This document shows, in pieces, positions 9,235-17,287 of a stretch of 64,000 nt of DNA (its first letter is position 1; the number at the start of each line of letters is the position of its first letter). The notes beneath the pieces were generated by a model. The model worked only from the letters and a program-made list of their open reading frames with translations. It was not told the DNA's origin and made no database searches. The DNA lies in the NCBI GenBank assembly GCA_944389475.1, contig CALXMM010000003.1, forward strand, positions 1 through 64,000. Direction: 5' to 3'. Source of the DNA: an uncultured Clostridia bacterium (GTDB taxonomy: Bacteria; Bacillota; Clostridia; TANB77; CAG-508). A program made the translations under genes and the position numbers.

Positions 9235-9876
9235 CTAAATTTTTCTAAATACTCCAGCAACTTTTCCAAGTATTTTACAATCTGGAACGATTATTGGGTC
9301 CATAGTATGATTCTCTGGTTGTAATCTAATATGATCTTTTTCTTTATAAAATGTTTTTACTGTTGCTTCATCACCTATTAAAGCTACAACAATTTCTCCA
9401 TTTTCTGCTGTATTTTGTTGTTTTACTAAAATATAATCACCATCCAAAATTCCAGCTTCTATCATACTTTCTCCTCTTACAGTTAGCATAAAACTTTCTG
9501 AATTTCCTACAAAATCTAAAGGAATTGGAAAAGTATCTGTTATATTTTCTACCGCTAAAATTGGAGCACCTGCAGTAATTTTACCTACAACTGGAACATC
9601 TACTAATTCTTTACCAGAATATAAATCTTTTGGTTTTCTTATAACATCTTCTTGATTAACAACTCTTAATGCTCTACCCTTTTGAGATTCTTTTCTTATA
9701 TATCCTTTTTGCTCTAGTTTTTCCAAATATCCATGAACTGTTGCTGTTGAATTTAATCCAACTGCTTTACAGATTTCTCTTACAGATGGTGGATATTGAT
9801 TAACTTTAATTTGTCTTGCAATAAAATTTAATATTTGCTTTTCTCTTTTATTTAAATCGCTTTTATCTTTTTTCAC
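9235..9876 (-). CDS. lexA: LexA SOS repressor
   Basis: 213 residues with the full LexA layout: an N-terminal winged helix-turn-helix ([21 protein letters not shown] at 31-51, given here as an extent only), the autocleavage Ala102-Gly103 bond in ITAGAPI, nucleophile Ser137 in RGESMIEAG, and Lys174 in DEATVKTF. It represses DNA-damage genes until RecA filaments trigger self-cleavage. A sigma-A promoter and a LexA-box-like palindrome lie just upstream, consistent with autoregulation. Window genes with possible SOS links are the family-4 UDG and addB, but they show no such box by eye. Confidence 0.95.
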   Translation of the reverse strand: MKKDKSDLNKREKQILNFIARQIKVNQYPPSVREICKAVGLNSTATVHGYLEKLEQKGYIRKESQKGRALRVVNQEDVIRKPKDLYSGKELVDVPVVGKITAGAPILAVENITDTFPIPLDFVGNSESFMLTVRGESMIEAGILDGDYILVKQQNTAENGEIVVALIGDEATVKTFYKEKDHIRLQPENHTMDPIIVPDCKILGKVAGVFRKI

Positions 9877-9906
9877 CTATATACCCCTCCATTTTTAGTT
9901 TCCTAC

Positions 9907-9935
9907 ATAGTATCATATGATTTTTTGTTTGTCAA
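9907..9935 (-). promoter_or_regulatory. lexA promoter
   Basis: Reading the minus strand, TTGACA (9930-9935) and TACTAT (9907-9912) are separated by exactly 17 bp, about 30 bp before the lexA start. This is a close sigma-A consensus match. Confidence 0.75.
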
Positions 9936-9946
9936 ACAAAATTTCG
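9933..9946 (-). promoter_or_regulatory. Candidate LexA operator
   Basis: On the minus strand CGAAATTTTGTTTG resembles the Gram-positive LexA box (CGAAC-N4-GTTYG). It keeps the CGAA and GTTTG parts with one half-site mismatch. It overlaps the lexA -35, the expected place for autorepression. A second palindrome, TTTGTTTG/CAAACAAA (9924-9940), overlaps it. Confidence 0.55.
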
Positions 9947-9977
9947 TTTTTTGTAAAAAATTTTCCACTCATATAAA

Positions 9978-10003
9978 GAACACCCAGCTAATGCTAGGTG
10001 TTC
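9978..10003 (-). terminator. Hairpin after the 91-residue orphan
   Basis: GAACACC (9978-9984) pairs with GGTGTTC (9997-10003), with an inner AGC/GCT extension. The U-tract on the minus strand is weak (TTCTTTATA), so termination may be partial. Confidence 0.5.
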
Positions 10004-10010
10004 CTTATAC

Positions 10011-10286
10011 CTATTCAGATACCGATTCCTTGGAATCAGTACCATTGTCCGAGAGAGTGTTATCTTTAGCCTTCTGTATCTCCCCCTGAAGCCCAATAAC
10101 TTCGTTCCGGAGATTATAGTTCTCTAGGCCTTGGTCAATGATAATCTCCATACAAGTTTCGATACAGTTCTTCTGCATGATGATAGTTATCTTTTGAATA
10201 AAGACAACTAGCAATTCAACAATAAAGAGCACTATCAAAACTATAGTAAGATTTCTCTTTGCCTTTTGCTTATAATTTTTTTCCAT
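10011..10286 (-). CDS. Small single-pass membrane protein of atypical composition
   Basis: The function is not recognised. This 91-residue protein has a basic N-terminus, one strong hydrophobic segment at about 13-30, a probable coiled-coil stretch (LRNEVIGLQGEIQKAK) and an acidic, Ser-rich tail. The gene uses G/C-rich codons and is visibly higher in GC than every neighbour, suggesting recent acquisition. AAAGGAAG precedes the ATG, and its long leader carries a hairpin. Holin-like or phage origin is possible but not supported by any motif. Confidence 0.55.
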   Translation of the reverse strand: MEKNYKQKAKRNLTIVLIVLFIVELLVVFIQKITIIMQKNCIETCMEIIIDQGLENYNLRNEVIGLQGEIQKAKDNTLSDNGTDSKESVSE

Positions 10287-10560
10287 GTTCTTCCTTTCAG
10301 TTTGTTTACAGGAAAATTTTCTTTTTTATTTCCTCCCTCCTAAAACTAGAGCTCTGCTCAAAAATAAAATCACAAAGTCTAGTTTTTATTTCAACAATAA
10401 ATACGATACCTATTATATCACAATTTACATAACTATAAAAGCCTTTTTTTAGACTTCTCCAACTATTAAATCCATTAAATTTTAATTTAGTAAAAATTTT
10501 ACTAGCAAAAATAAACTTGTCCGCATATACGAAGCAAACCAAATTTTAATTCTAAAGAAT
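10287..10560. other. Leader region of the 91-residue gene
   Basis: No convincing gene is seen. Reading the minus strand, a TATAAT near 10409 may be a -10. Downstream are a 9-bp inverted repeat (AAAACTAGA at 10342-10350, TCTAGTTTT at 10378-10386) and a strong Shine-Dalgarno-like AGGAGGGAGG (10332-10341) that has no start codon at proper distance. A 78-codon TTG-initiated frame crossing this region lacks a ribosome binding site and is rejected. Confidence 0.4.
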
Positions 10561-10565
10561 TTCTA

Positions 10566-10594
10566 TTGCTAATTTTTGAAAACTATGGTAAAAT
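10566..10594 (+). promoter_or_regulatory. serS promoter
   Basis: TTGCTA (10566-10571), a 17-bp spacer and TAAAAT (10589-10594), with a TGn extension before the -10. Transcription would start near 10601, at the 5' end of the T-box leader. Confidence 0.6.
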
Positions 10595-10600
10595 ATGCAC

Positions 10601-10837
10601 AGTTTAATAATGATGTTAATAAGAGATTAGTAACATATTTAATTTTTTTAAAGAGAGTTTACGGTTGCTGTGAGTAAATAAAAATTATATGCGAATCTAC
10701 TCTTAGATATTTTTAGTGAAAACTAAACCGTAAGTTAGGCGGTTATCCTACTTAAATGAGTGTATTATTTTATAATAACTAAAGGTGGCACCGCGGATTA
10801 ATATTCGTCCTTATATTTATATAAGGATGTTTTTTTG
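10601..10837 (+). ncRNA. T-box riboswitch, serine specifier
   Basis: This is a complete T-box leader. Stem I carries an AGAGAG element and a distal-loop-like GGTTGCTGTGAG. The specifier loop reads GCGAA-TCT-ACT with the serine codon TCT at 10696-10698. The hallmark T-box AAGGTGGCACCGCGG is at 10782-10796. A terminator hairpin (TCCTTATAT/ATATAAGGA, 10808-10827) with a T-run follows. The TGGC bulge complements a tRNA end with discriminator G, as in tRNA-Ser. Uncharged tRNA-Ser should prevent termination and turn on serS. Confidence 0.93.
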
Positions 10838-10855
10838 TTTTAAGGAGGTTTTATT

Positions 10856-12142
10856 ATGATTGATATCAAATTTTTAAGAGAAAATCCTGATATTGTAAAG
10901 GAAAACATTAAGAAAAAATTCCAAGACCATAAACTAGTTTTAGTAGATGAAGTTATTGATTTAGACCAAAAGCATAGAACTGCACAACAAACAGGAGATG
11001 AACTTAGAAACAAGAGAAAAACATTAAGTACAGAAATCGGAAATTTAATGAAAAATGGTCAAAAAGAAGAAGCAGAAAAAATAAAATTACAAGTTCAAGA
11101 AATTAATAAACAATTGGAAGAAAATGAAATTTTAGAAAATAAATATGCAGAAGAAATTAAAGTTCGCATGATGAAAATTCCAAATATTATGCACGAATCT
11201 GTTCCTATTGGGAAAGATGATAGTGAAAATGTAGAAATCGAAAAATTTGGAGACCCAGTAGTTCCTGATTATGAAATTCCTTTTCATGGGGAAATATTAG
11301 AAAAATTAGGTGGTTTAGACCTAGACAGTGCAAGACGTGTAGCTGGACAAGGTTTTTATTATTTAATGGGTGATGTTGCTAGACTACATTCTGCAGTTTT
11401 AACATATGCTAGAGATTTTATGATAAATAAAGGATTCACATATTGTATCCCTCCATACATGATTAGAAGTGATGTTGTAACAGGTGTTATGAGTTTTGAT
11501 GAAATGGATGCTATGATGTATAAAATCGAAGGTGAAGATTTATATTTAATCGGTACTAGCGAACATTCAATGATTGGTAAGTTTAAAGGACAAATATTAA
11601 GAAAAGAAGATATGCCATATACTATGACTTCTTATTCTCCATGCTTTAGAAAGGAAAAAGGAGCACATGGCTTAGAAGAACGTGGAGTATATAGAATACA
11701 TCAATTTGAAAAACAAGAAATGATAGTAGTTTGTGAACCAGAAGATTCTTGGAAATGGTATGACAAAATGTGGTCTTATACAGTAGAATTCTTTAGAAGT
11801 ATGAATATTCCTGTAAGGACTTTGGAATGTTGTAGTGGAGACTTAGCAGATTTAAAAGCTAAATCTTGCGATGTAGAGGCATGGAGTCCTAGACAAAAGA
11901 AATATTTTGAAGTTGGAAGTTGTTCTAACTTAACAGATGCTCAAGCTCGTAGATTGGGTATAAGAATTAAAGGTGAACATGGTAATTATTATGCACATAC
12001 TTTAAATAACACTGTAGTTGCTCCACCACGTATGCTAATTGCAATAGTAGAAAATAATTATCAACCTGATGGAAGTGTAATAATTCCAGAAGTTCTAAGA
12101 CCATATATGGGTGGACTTGAAAAAATGGAACCTAAAAAATAA
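10856..12142 (+). CDS. serS: Seryl-tRNA synthetase
   Basis: 428 residues, normal for bacterial SerRS, which charges tRNA-Ser in the cytosol. The N-terminal ~110 residues form the long antiparallel coiled coil that contacts the tRNA variable arm. The class II core follows: TSEHSMIG, motif 2 in FRKEKGAHGLEERGVYRIHQ (20-residue extent) and motif 3 around NTVVAPPRMLIAIVENNYQ. AAGGAGG precedes the ATG. Expression is controlled by the upstream serine T-box. engB follows closely. Confidence 0.97.
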   Translation: MIDIKFLRENPDIVKENIKKKFQDHKLVLVDEVIDLDQKHRTAQQTGDELRNKRKTLSTEIGNLMKNGQKEEAEKIKLQVQEINKQLEENEILENKYAEEIKVRMMKIPNIMHESVPIGKDDSENVEIEKFGDPVVPDYEIPFHGEILEKLGGLDLDSARRVAGQGFYYLMGDVARLHSAVLTYARDFMINKGFTYCIPPYMIRSDVVTGVMSFDEMDAMMYKIEGEDLYLIGTSEHSMIGKFKGQILRKEDMPYTMTSYSPCFRKEKGAHGLEERGVYRIHQFEKQEMIVVCEPEDSWKWYDKMWSYTVEFFRSMNIPVRTLECCSGDLADLKAKSCDVEAWSPRQKKYFEVGSCSNLTDAQARRLGIRIKGEHGNYYAHTLNNTVVAPPRMLIAIVENNYQPDGSVIIPEVLRPYMGGLEKMEPKK

Positions 12143-12161
12143 TAATTTAAGGAGAATTTTT

Positions 12162-12743
12162 ATGATAGTAAAAAATCCAAGATTTGAAATTTCTGCAGTT
12201 GGCCCAAAGCAATATCCAACAAATAATTTACCAGAAATTGTATTAGTTGGTAAATCCAATGTAGGAAAATCTTCATTTATAAACACATTAATTAATAGAA
12301 AAAAACTTGCAAAAACAAGTAGCGAACCTGGTAAAACTAGACAAATAAATTTTTATAATATGGACTCAAAGTTTTATTTTGTAGATTTACCTGGATATGG
12401 CTACAGCAAAATGTCAAAAAAAGAACAAATAATAGTAGGAAATTTTATAGAGGAATATTTACAAAAAAGAAAACAAATTGCTTTAATAATTTTTCTTGTA
12501 GACATTAGGCATAAGCCAACAGAAAATGACAAACTTATGTACAATTATATAATTAGTAGTAAAGTTCCTTTCATTATTATTGCTAACAAGGCTGACAAAA
12601 TTGCTGTTACAAAAGTAAGTGAAGCTACTTCTGAGATTCAAAAGATTTTAAATCCAATTGGAGATGTTACTACTTTGCCATTCTCTGCAGAAAGAAGAAT
12701 TTATACAGATGATGTTTGGAAAGAAATAGAAAAATATATTTAG
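12162..12743 (+). CDS. engB: Ribosome-biogenesis GTPase EngB (YsxC/YihA)
   Basis: About 193 residues of the EngB family, a GTPase needed for assembly of the large ribosomal subunit. G1 is GKSNVGKSSF, followed by the switch I Thr in PGKTRQINFY, G3 DLPGYGYSKM and G4 NKADK. The frame is open from 12111, inside serS, but AAGGAGA lies about 8 nt before the ATG at 12162 and the family begins with this FEISAVGP-type segment. It is probably co-transcribed with serS. Confidence 0.94.
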   Translation: MIVKNPRFEISAVGPKQYPTNNLPEIVLVGKSNVGKSSFINTLINRKKLAKTSSEPGKTRQINFYNMDSKFYFVDLPGYGYSKMSKKEQIIVGNFIEEYLQKRKQIALIIFLVDIRHKPTENDKLMYNYIISSKVPFIIIANKADKIAVTKVSEATSEIQKILNPIGDVTTLPFSAERRIYTDDVWKEIEKYI

Positions 12744-12825
12744 TTTTTTTCGTAGTGCAATTAAATATCAGTAGCTATGATAGTTTTTTATAAAACAAGT
12801 GTTAACCTTTATTCAACAGTCTAAA

Positions 12826-12855
12826 AAAAAAGTGCAATTAAAATTGCACTTTTTT
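12826..12855. terminator. Bidirectional terminator between engB and the DUF951 gene
   Basis: A perfect hairpin: AAAAAAGTGCAATT and AATTGCACTTTTTT around a 2-nt centre. It suits both convergent genes. Confidence 0.85.
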
Positions 12856-12862
12856 CATTATA

Positions 12863-13051
12863 TTATTTTTCTTCACTGTTAATTTTTTTAGTTATCATTT
12901 TTAATGCTTTTTGTCTTTCTACTAAAATGAAATGTCCACAACCTTCGCATTTTAGTCCAAAATCCACACCCACTCTTGTTATTTTCCATAACTTACTACC
13001 ACATGGATGTGCTTTTTTTGTTCTTACTATATCTCCTACCTTATATTCCAT
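12863..13051 (-). CDS. yyzM: DUF951 family protein
   Basis: A 62-residue protein matching DUF951: VRTKKAHPCGSKLWKITRVG, then a Cys-x2-Cys-Gly-His segment (CEGCGH) and ILVERQKA. The family is common in Firmicutes, often near ribosome or chromosome-partition genes; the Cys/His set may bind a metal, but the function is not known. Its ATG overlaps the sortase stop codon by one base (TAATG), so the two are translationally coupled. Confidence 0.85.
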   Translation of the reverse strand: MEYKVGDIVRTKKAHPCGSKLWKITRVGVDFGLKCEGCGHFILVERQKALKMITKKINSEEK

Positions 13052-13788
13052 TATAACACCTCTGTTGCCTTTACAATTACCCTATTTTTTGAATCATTAG
13101 TACAAGTTATTAATGTAATATCTTTTCTACCATTTGTTAAAGGACTAATTGGTGACACATCTTCCGGTGTAACAGTATATTTATTATATACTGTATATTT
13201 TACAGTTCTACCTTTCGTATCTGTAATTTCTATAACATCTCCATTTTCCAATGTTGGAACTTTACTAAAGAATTTCTTATTTCTATAATTATGACCTGCT
13301 ATACAGAAATTTCCTACTTCGTTAGGGTCACATCCCCAAAACTTAGTTGGTGCCTTTTTTAATAGCTCATCCGTTGTTTCTGAAAGAATAGGATAATAAA
13401 CATCTATTTTAGGTATTCTAATTGTTGCAATTGGTTTAAACACTTGGCCATCTGCAGTTGTAAATTCTTCTGTAAAAATATTTTTTGATTCTGCATCCAA
13501 ATTATCCAAAGCAGCACTATCATCTACTACATTTGCATCATTATCTAGATTTACTACCAATTTATCCGTAGGTTTTGTTGTTTGATCCTCTCCTACAATA
13601 TTTGCTTGAGCCAATATGTCTTGTGAAACAGCTTCATCTCTATTTTTATTGTATTCTGCATATATGTAATAAGAAGATAAAACACAAACAACTAATAAAG
13701 AAAGAAAAAATTCGAATTTATAAAATTTCTTTTTTCTTTTTAATTCAGGTGTTATATATAATTTTTCCGTAACCAGAATTTGATTCAT
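13051..13788 (-). CDS. Sortase-family cysteine transpeptidase
   Basis: 245 residues: one N-terminal membrane anchor at about 25-45, a polar linker of ~70 residues, then a sortase domain. Catalytic residues are His166 (AGHNY), Cys229 (TLITC) and Arg236 (NRVIVKA). Sortases attach LPXTG-type proteins to peptidoglycan or join pilins, outside the membrane. The class cannot be fixed by eye; a class D- or B-like type is possible. No LPXTG substrate is encoded in this window. AAAGGAGG precedes the ATG, and the DUF951 gene follows with a TAATG overlap. Confidence 0.88.
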   Translation of the reverse strand: MNQILVTEKLYITPELKRKKKFYKFEFFLSLLVVCVLSSYYIYAEYNKNRDEAVSQDILAQANIVGEDQTTKPTDKLVVNLDNDANVVDDSAALDNLDAESKNIFTEEFTTADGQVFKPIATIRIPKIDVYYPILSETTDELLKKAPTKFWGCDPNEVGNFCIAGHNYRNKKFFSKVPTLENGDVIEITDTKGRTVKYTVYNKYTVTPEDVSPISPLTNGRKDITLITCTNDSKNRVIVKATEVL

Positions 13789-13889
13789 GTTTACCTCCTT
13801 TGGTATATTTTTTTACAAATACATTATAACATCTCCATCCTTTTTTATCAATGATTTGCTATTAATAAAAATAATTTTTATATTTTCAG

Positions 13890-14750
13890 TTAGCGATTTT
13901 TATTTAGAAGATTGGATATATTGGCAAAATCCTCTATTGTTAATTTTTCACTTCTTATTCTTTCATCTATATCTAAACTTTTTAAAATCGAAGTTAATTC
14001 TTCTTTATTTGATATTCCATTATTTGTTAAGGAATTCAATAATGTTTTCCTTCTTTGCAAAAAAGCTATTTTTATCAAATTAAAAAATGACTTTTCATCT
14101 TCTACTTTTACCGGAGGTTCCTTTCTAATATTTATTTTAATTACTTCTGATGTTACAGAAGGCTCTGGAATAAAAGCTGTTTTTGGAACTTCTAAAAGTT
14201 TTTCTGTTTCTCCATAATAATATACTGTATAAGTTATTGCCCCAGTATTCTTACCTCCCGGTATTTCGGATAAACGTTCTGCCACCTCTTTTTGAATCAT
14301 TACCGTTATACTTTCTATATTTATTTTATTTTCTAATAATTTCATTATTATTGGTGTTGTAATATAATATGGTAAATTTGCAACTATTTTAGCATTTTTC
14401 AAATTATATTTTTGCTTATTTTCATCTATAATTTTATTTAAATCCACCTTTAAAATATCATTATTTATAACCTCAAAATTTTTATATAGAAAAAATCTTT
14501 CCTCCAATATATTAATCATTCTTTTATCCAATTCCACACATATAACTCTTCCAGCTTTTTCCAACAAAAATTTAGTAAGAGTTCCAAGCCCCGGTCCTAT
14601 TTCTATAACTAAGTCCTCCTCATTTATATTAGATTTTTCGATAGATGTATTTATAACATTTTCATCTATCAAAAAATTTTGTCCTAAATTTTTATTTGCT
14701 CTAATATTATATTTGTTCATTAGAAATTTTGTTTCTTCATATAAATTCAT
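13890..14750 (-). CDS. rsmA: 16S rRNA dimethyladenosine transferase RsmA (KsgA)
   Basis: 286 residues of the KsgA family, which N6-dimethylates two adjacent adenosines in helix 45 of 16S rRNA. Visible motifs are the N-terminal NKNLGQNFLID, the SAM-binding EIGPGLGTLT, CVELDKRM and the catalytic NLPYYITTPI. The C-terminal helical domain (FLQRRKTLLNSL) is intact. GAGAGG lies just upstream of the ATG, behind a good sigma-A promoter. It diverges from the PBP gene. Confidence 0.96.
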   Translation of the reverse strand: MNLYEETKFLMNKYNIRANKNLGQNFLIDENVINTSIEKSNINEEDLVIEIGPGLGTLTKFLLEKAGRVICVELDKRMINILEERFFLYKNFEVINNDILKVDLNKIIDENKQKYNLKNAKIVANLPYYITTPIIMKLLENKINIESITVMIQKEVAERLSEIPGGKNTGAITYTVYYYGETEKLLEVPKTAFIPEPSVTSEVIKINIRKEPPVKVEDEKSFFNLIKIAFLQRRKTLLNSLTNNGISNKEELTSILKSLDIDERIRSEKLTIEDFANISNLLNKNR

Positions 14751-14788
14751 AATACCTCTCCAAACTACTTTATATCATGGTATTTCTT

Positions 14789-14818
14789 ATTATACCAACC
14801 ATATTAGAATTATGTCAA
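14789..14818 (-). promoter_or_regulatory. rsmA promoter
   Basis: Minus strand: TTGACA (14813-14818) and TATAAT (14789-14794), both perfect, with an 18-bp spacer. Confidence 0.75.
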
Positions 14819-14847
14819 ATTCTTTTTGTGAAATATCTGTGATTTTG

Positions 14848-14876
14848 TTGATTTTAAAAAGCACTTAATATACAAT
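14848..14876 (+). promoter_or_regulatory. Promoter of the PBP gene
   Basis: TTGATT (14848-14853), a 17-bp spacer and TACAAT (14871-14876), about 30 bp upstream of the start. Confidence 0.65.
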
Positions 14877-14905
14877 ATATGGAGTATTTTTAATAGGTGA
14901 TGCAT

Positions 14906-17236
14906 ATGAATAAAAAAGGTAGAAATAACCCAAATAGAAATAAATTTAATTTACCGAATAATAGAAAAAATAATTCAAAACTATATAAATCTGCTAACAA
15001 TGAGTTTGCAACTAATGTCTTATCAGTAAAAAAATTTAGAATTGTATTAGCAGCATTAATAATTTTATTTTTGTTTCTTATTCTTAGACTTATTTGGTTA
15101 CAATTTATAGAAGGTTCAAGTTTAAAAGAACAAGCATATAATCAACAGACAACTGACCAAATTATAAGTACCAGTAGAGGTACTATTTATGATTCAACTG
15201 GTAAAAAATTAGCAGTAAGTACTCCTACAGACACAGTATCAATTAACCCTAAAAAAATTGTTGGTTCAAATGATGAAGAAACAAAAGCTAAAAAAGAAAA
15301 GGTAGCCAAAGCTTTTTCAGAAATTTTTGAATTGAATTATAATGAAACATTAAACAAAGTAAATAGTGATTCCAGTGTTCAAACAATTGCTAAAAAAGTG
15401 GATAAAGATAAAATAGATAAATTAAAACAATGGATGGAAACAGAAAAAATAAGTACAGGTATAAATATAGATGAAGACTCTAAAAGAGTATATCCATATA
15501 ATAATTTGGCTTCCAACTTAATTGGATTTTGTGGTACGGATAACACCGGTATACAAGGAATAGAAGATAAATGGAATAAAGTATTACAAGGAACTCCTGG
15601 AAAGATAACAACAGCAACAGATGCTATCTCTGAAGAAATTCCAGATAGTAACCAAACTTATATTCCAGCTGAAAATGGTAGCGACATAGTTTTAACAATA
15701 GATTATAATATACAAACAATTATAGAAAAATACTTAAAACAAGCTGTAGAAGAAAACCATGCCATAAGCGGAAATGTTGTTGTAATGGCTCCTAGCACAG
15801 GAGATGTTTTAGGAATGGCATGTTATCCAGATTATAATTTAAATACTCCATTCGAGCCAAATACTGAAGAATTAAAGGCAAAATGGGATACTTTAGATTC
15901 TGCTACACAATCCGAAAAATTGTATAATATGTGGAAAAACTCTATTGTTTCTACTCCATATGAACCTGGTTCACCATATAAATTAATAACTGCATCTACT
16001 GCATTAGAAGAAAATATCACAAGTGAAGATGTTCCAAATGATTTTTATTGTGATGGTTCAATCAAAGTTGGAGACAGAACTATTAGTTGTTGGAGTCAAA
16101 ATCATAAAGGTGCTAAAACATTAAGACAAGCATTGGAACAATCTTGTAACCCATCTTTAATAGAATTAGGTCAACGTATTGGCGCAGCAACTTTGTATAA
16201 ATATTACCAAGCATTTGGATTTTTTGATAAAACAGGTATAGATTTACCTCAAGAAGCTAGTAGTACTTATTGGGATTTAGAGGATGTTCACGAAGTTGAA
16301 CTTGCTACAATGTCTTTTGGTCAAAGATTTACAATTACTCCAATACAATTAGTTACTGCAGTTTCTGCAATTGCTAATGATGGTATTTTAATGAAACCAA
16401 GAATTGTAAAACAAATTATAAATCCAGAAACAAATACAACTACAGATATTGAACCAGTTCAAATAAGACAAGTGCTTTCTAAATCAACATCTGAAAGAAT
16501 GAGAAATTTAATGAAATCTGTTGTAGAAGATGGTTCTGGTAGACTAGCTAAAGTTGCTGGATATTCTATAGGTGGAAAAACAGGTACATCAGAGCCACAA
16601 GCTGGTAAAGAAGATGAAGGATATATTGCATCGTATGTTGCAATTGCTCCTACAGAAAAACCAGAACTTTGTTTATTAATTACTATTAAAAATCCAAACC
16701 CTAATGGCGAAGGAAGTCACCAAGGTGGACAAGTTTGTGGACCTGTAGTTTCACAGATGTTATCTGAAATATTACCATATATGGGAATAACTTCTAGCAA
16801 TGCTCAAACTACAGCAGACCCTGTAGAAGAAGATAATAGTTATGTTCCTGTACCAGATATAAGAAATAAAACTGTTACTGAGGCAGAGAAATTATTAAAA
16901 GAAGCTGGATTTACAACAAGTGTATCAATTAGCGGAGATAAAAATTCCACTCTAGTAACAGACCAAACGCCAAAACCAGGTTCTAGCTTACCAAAGAATT
17001 CAATTATAATGCTATATACAGAAGAAAATGACACAAGAGTTTCTGTAAAAGTACCAGACTTTAAAGGCAAAACTTTGGAGCAATCTAAAAATATGGCAAA
17101 AGCAAGCAATCTAAATATTACATCCGAAGGCTCTGGAACAGTTATAAGCCAAAGTATAATGGTGGATACTTCGGTAGAAGCGGGAACTATTATTAAATTA
17201 ACATTATCTACAGAGGATAATGGAAATAATCAATAA
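14906..17236 (+). CDS. Class B penicillin-binding protein with two PASTA domains (SpoVD/FtsI/PBP2x-like)
   Basis: About 776 residues: a basic cytoplasmic N-terminus, one membrane span at about 45-65, a dimerisation domain beginning SRGTIYDSTGKKLAVS, a transpeptidase domain, and two PASTA repeats over the last ~140 residues (VPDIRNKTVTEAEKLL and VPDFKGKTLEQSK). Transpeptidase motifs are SxxK (SPYK in EPGSPYKL), SxN (SCN) and KTG (GGKTGTS). It cross-links septal or spore peptidoglycan outside the membrane. It is not in a dcw cluster, so division and sporulation roles cannot be separated. AGGTGAT favours the ATG at 14906 over upstream GTG/ATG codons. Confidence 0.9.
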   Translation: MNKKGRNNPNRNKFNLPNNRKNNSKLYKSANNEFATNVLSVKKFRIVLAALIILFLFLILRLIWLQFIEGSSLKEQAYNQQTTDQIISTSRGTIYDSTGKKLAVSTPTDTVSINPKKIVGSNDEETKAKKEKVAKAFSEIFELNYNETLNKVNSDSSVQTIAKKVDKDKIDKLKQWMETEKISTGINIDEDSKRVYPYNNLASNLIGFCGTDNTGIQGIEDKWNKVLQGTPGKITTATDAISEEIPDSNQTYIPAENGSDIVLTIDYNIQTIIEKYLKQAVEENHAISGNVVVMAPSTGDVLGMACYPDYNLNTPFEPNTEELKAKWDTLDSATQSEKLYNMWKNSIVSTPYEPGSPYKLITASTALEENITSEDVPNDFYCDGSIKVGDRTISCWSQNHKGAKTLRQALEQSCNPSLIELGQRIGAATLYKYYQAFGFFDKTGIDLPQEASSTYWDLEDVHEVELATMSFGQRFTITPIQLVTAVSAIANDGILMKPRIVKQIINPETNTTTDIEPVQIRQVLSKSTSERMRNLMKSVVEDGSGRLAKVAGYSIGGKTGTSEPQAGKEDEGYIASYVAIAPTEKPELCLLITIKNPNPNGEGSHQGGQVCGPVVSQMLSEILPYMGITSSNAQTTADPVEEDNSYVPVPDIRNKTVTEAEKLLKEAGFTTSVSISGDKNSTLVTDQTPKPGSSLPKNSIIMLYTEENDTRVSVKVPDFKGKTLEQSKNMAKASNLNITSEGSGTVISQSIMVDTSVEAGTIIKLTLSTEDNGNNQ

Positions 17237-17251
17237 ATTTGTTATAAACTT

Positions 17252-17282
17252 AGAGCTTACTAATTTATAATTAGTAAGCTCT
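17252..17282. terminator. Bidirectional terminator
   Basis: AGAGCTTACTAAT (17252-17264) pairs perfectly with ATTAGTAAGCTCT (17270-17282), between the convergent PBP and P-type ATPase genes. Confidence 0.75.
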
Positions 17283-17287
17283 ATATT

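Noticed and set aside
10306..10542. 78-codon minus-strand frame before the T-box
   Set aside because: TTG-initiated, no ribosome binding site, no protein-like pattern; it overlaps leader and promoter DNA.
13787..14083. 98-codon plus-strand frame antisense to rsmA
   Set aside because: Hydrophobic shadow of AT-rich rsmA; the reverse frame is a clear family member.
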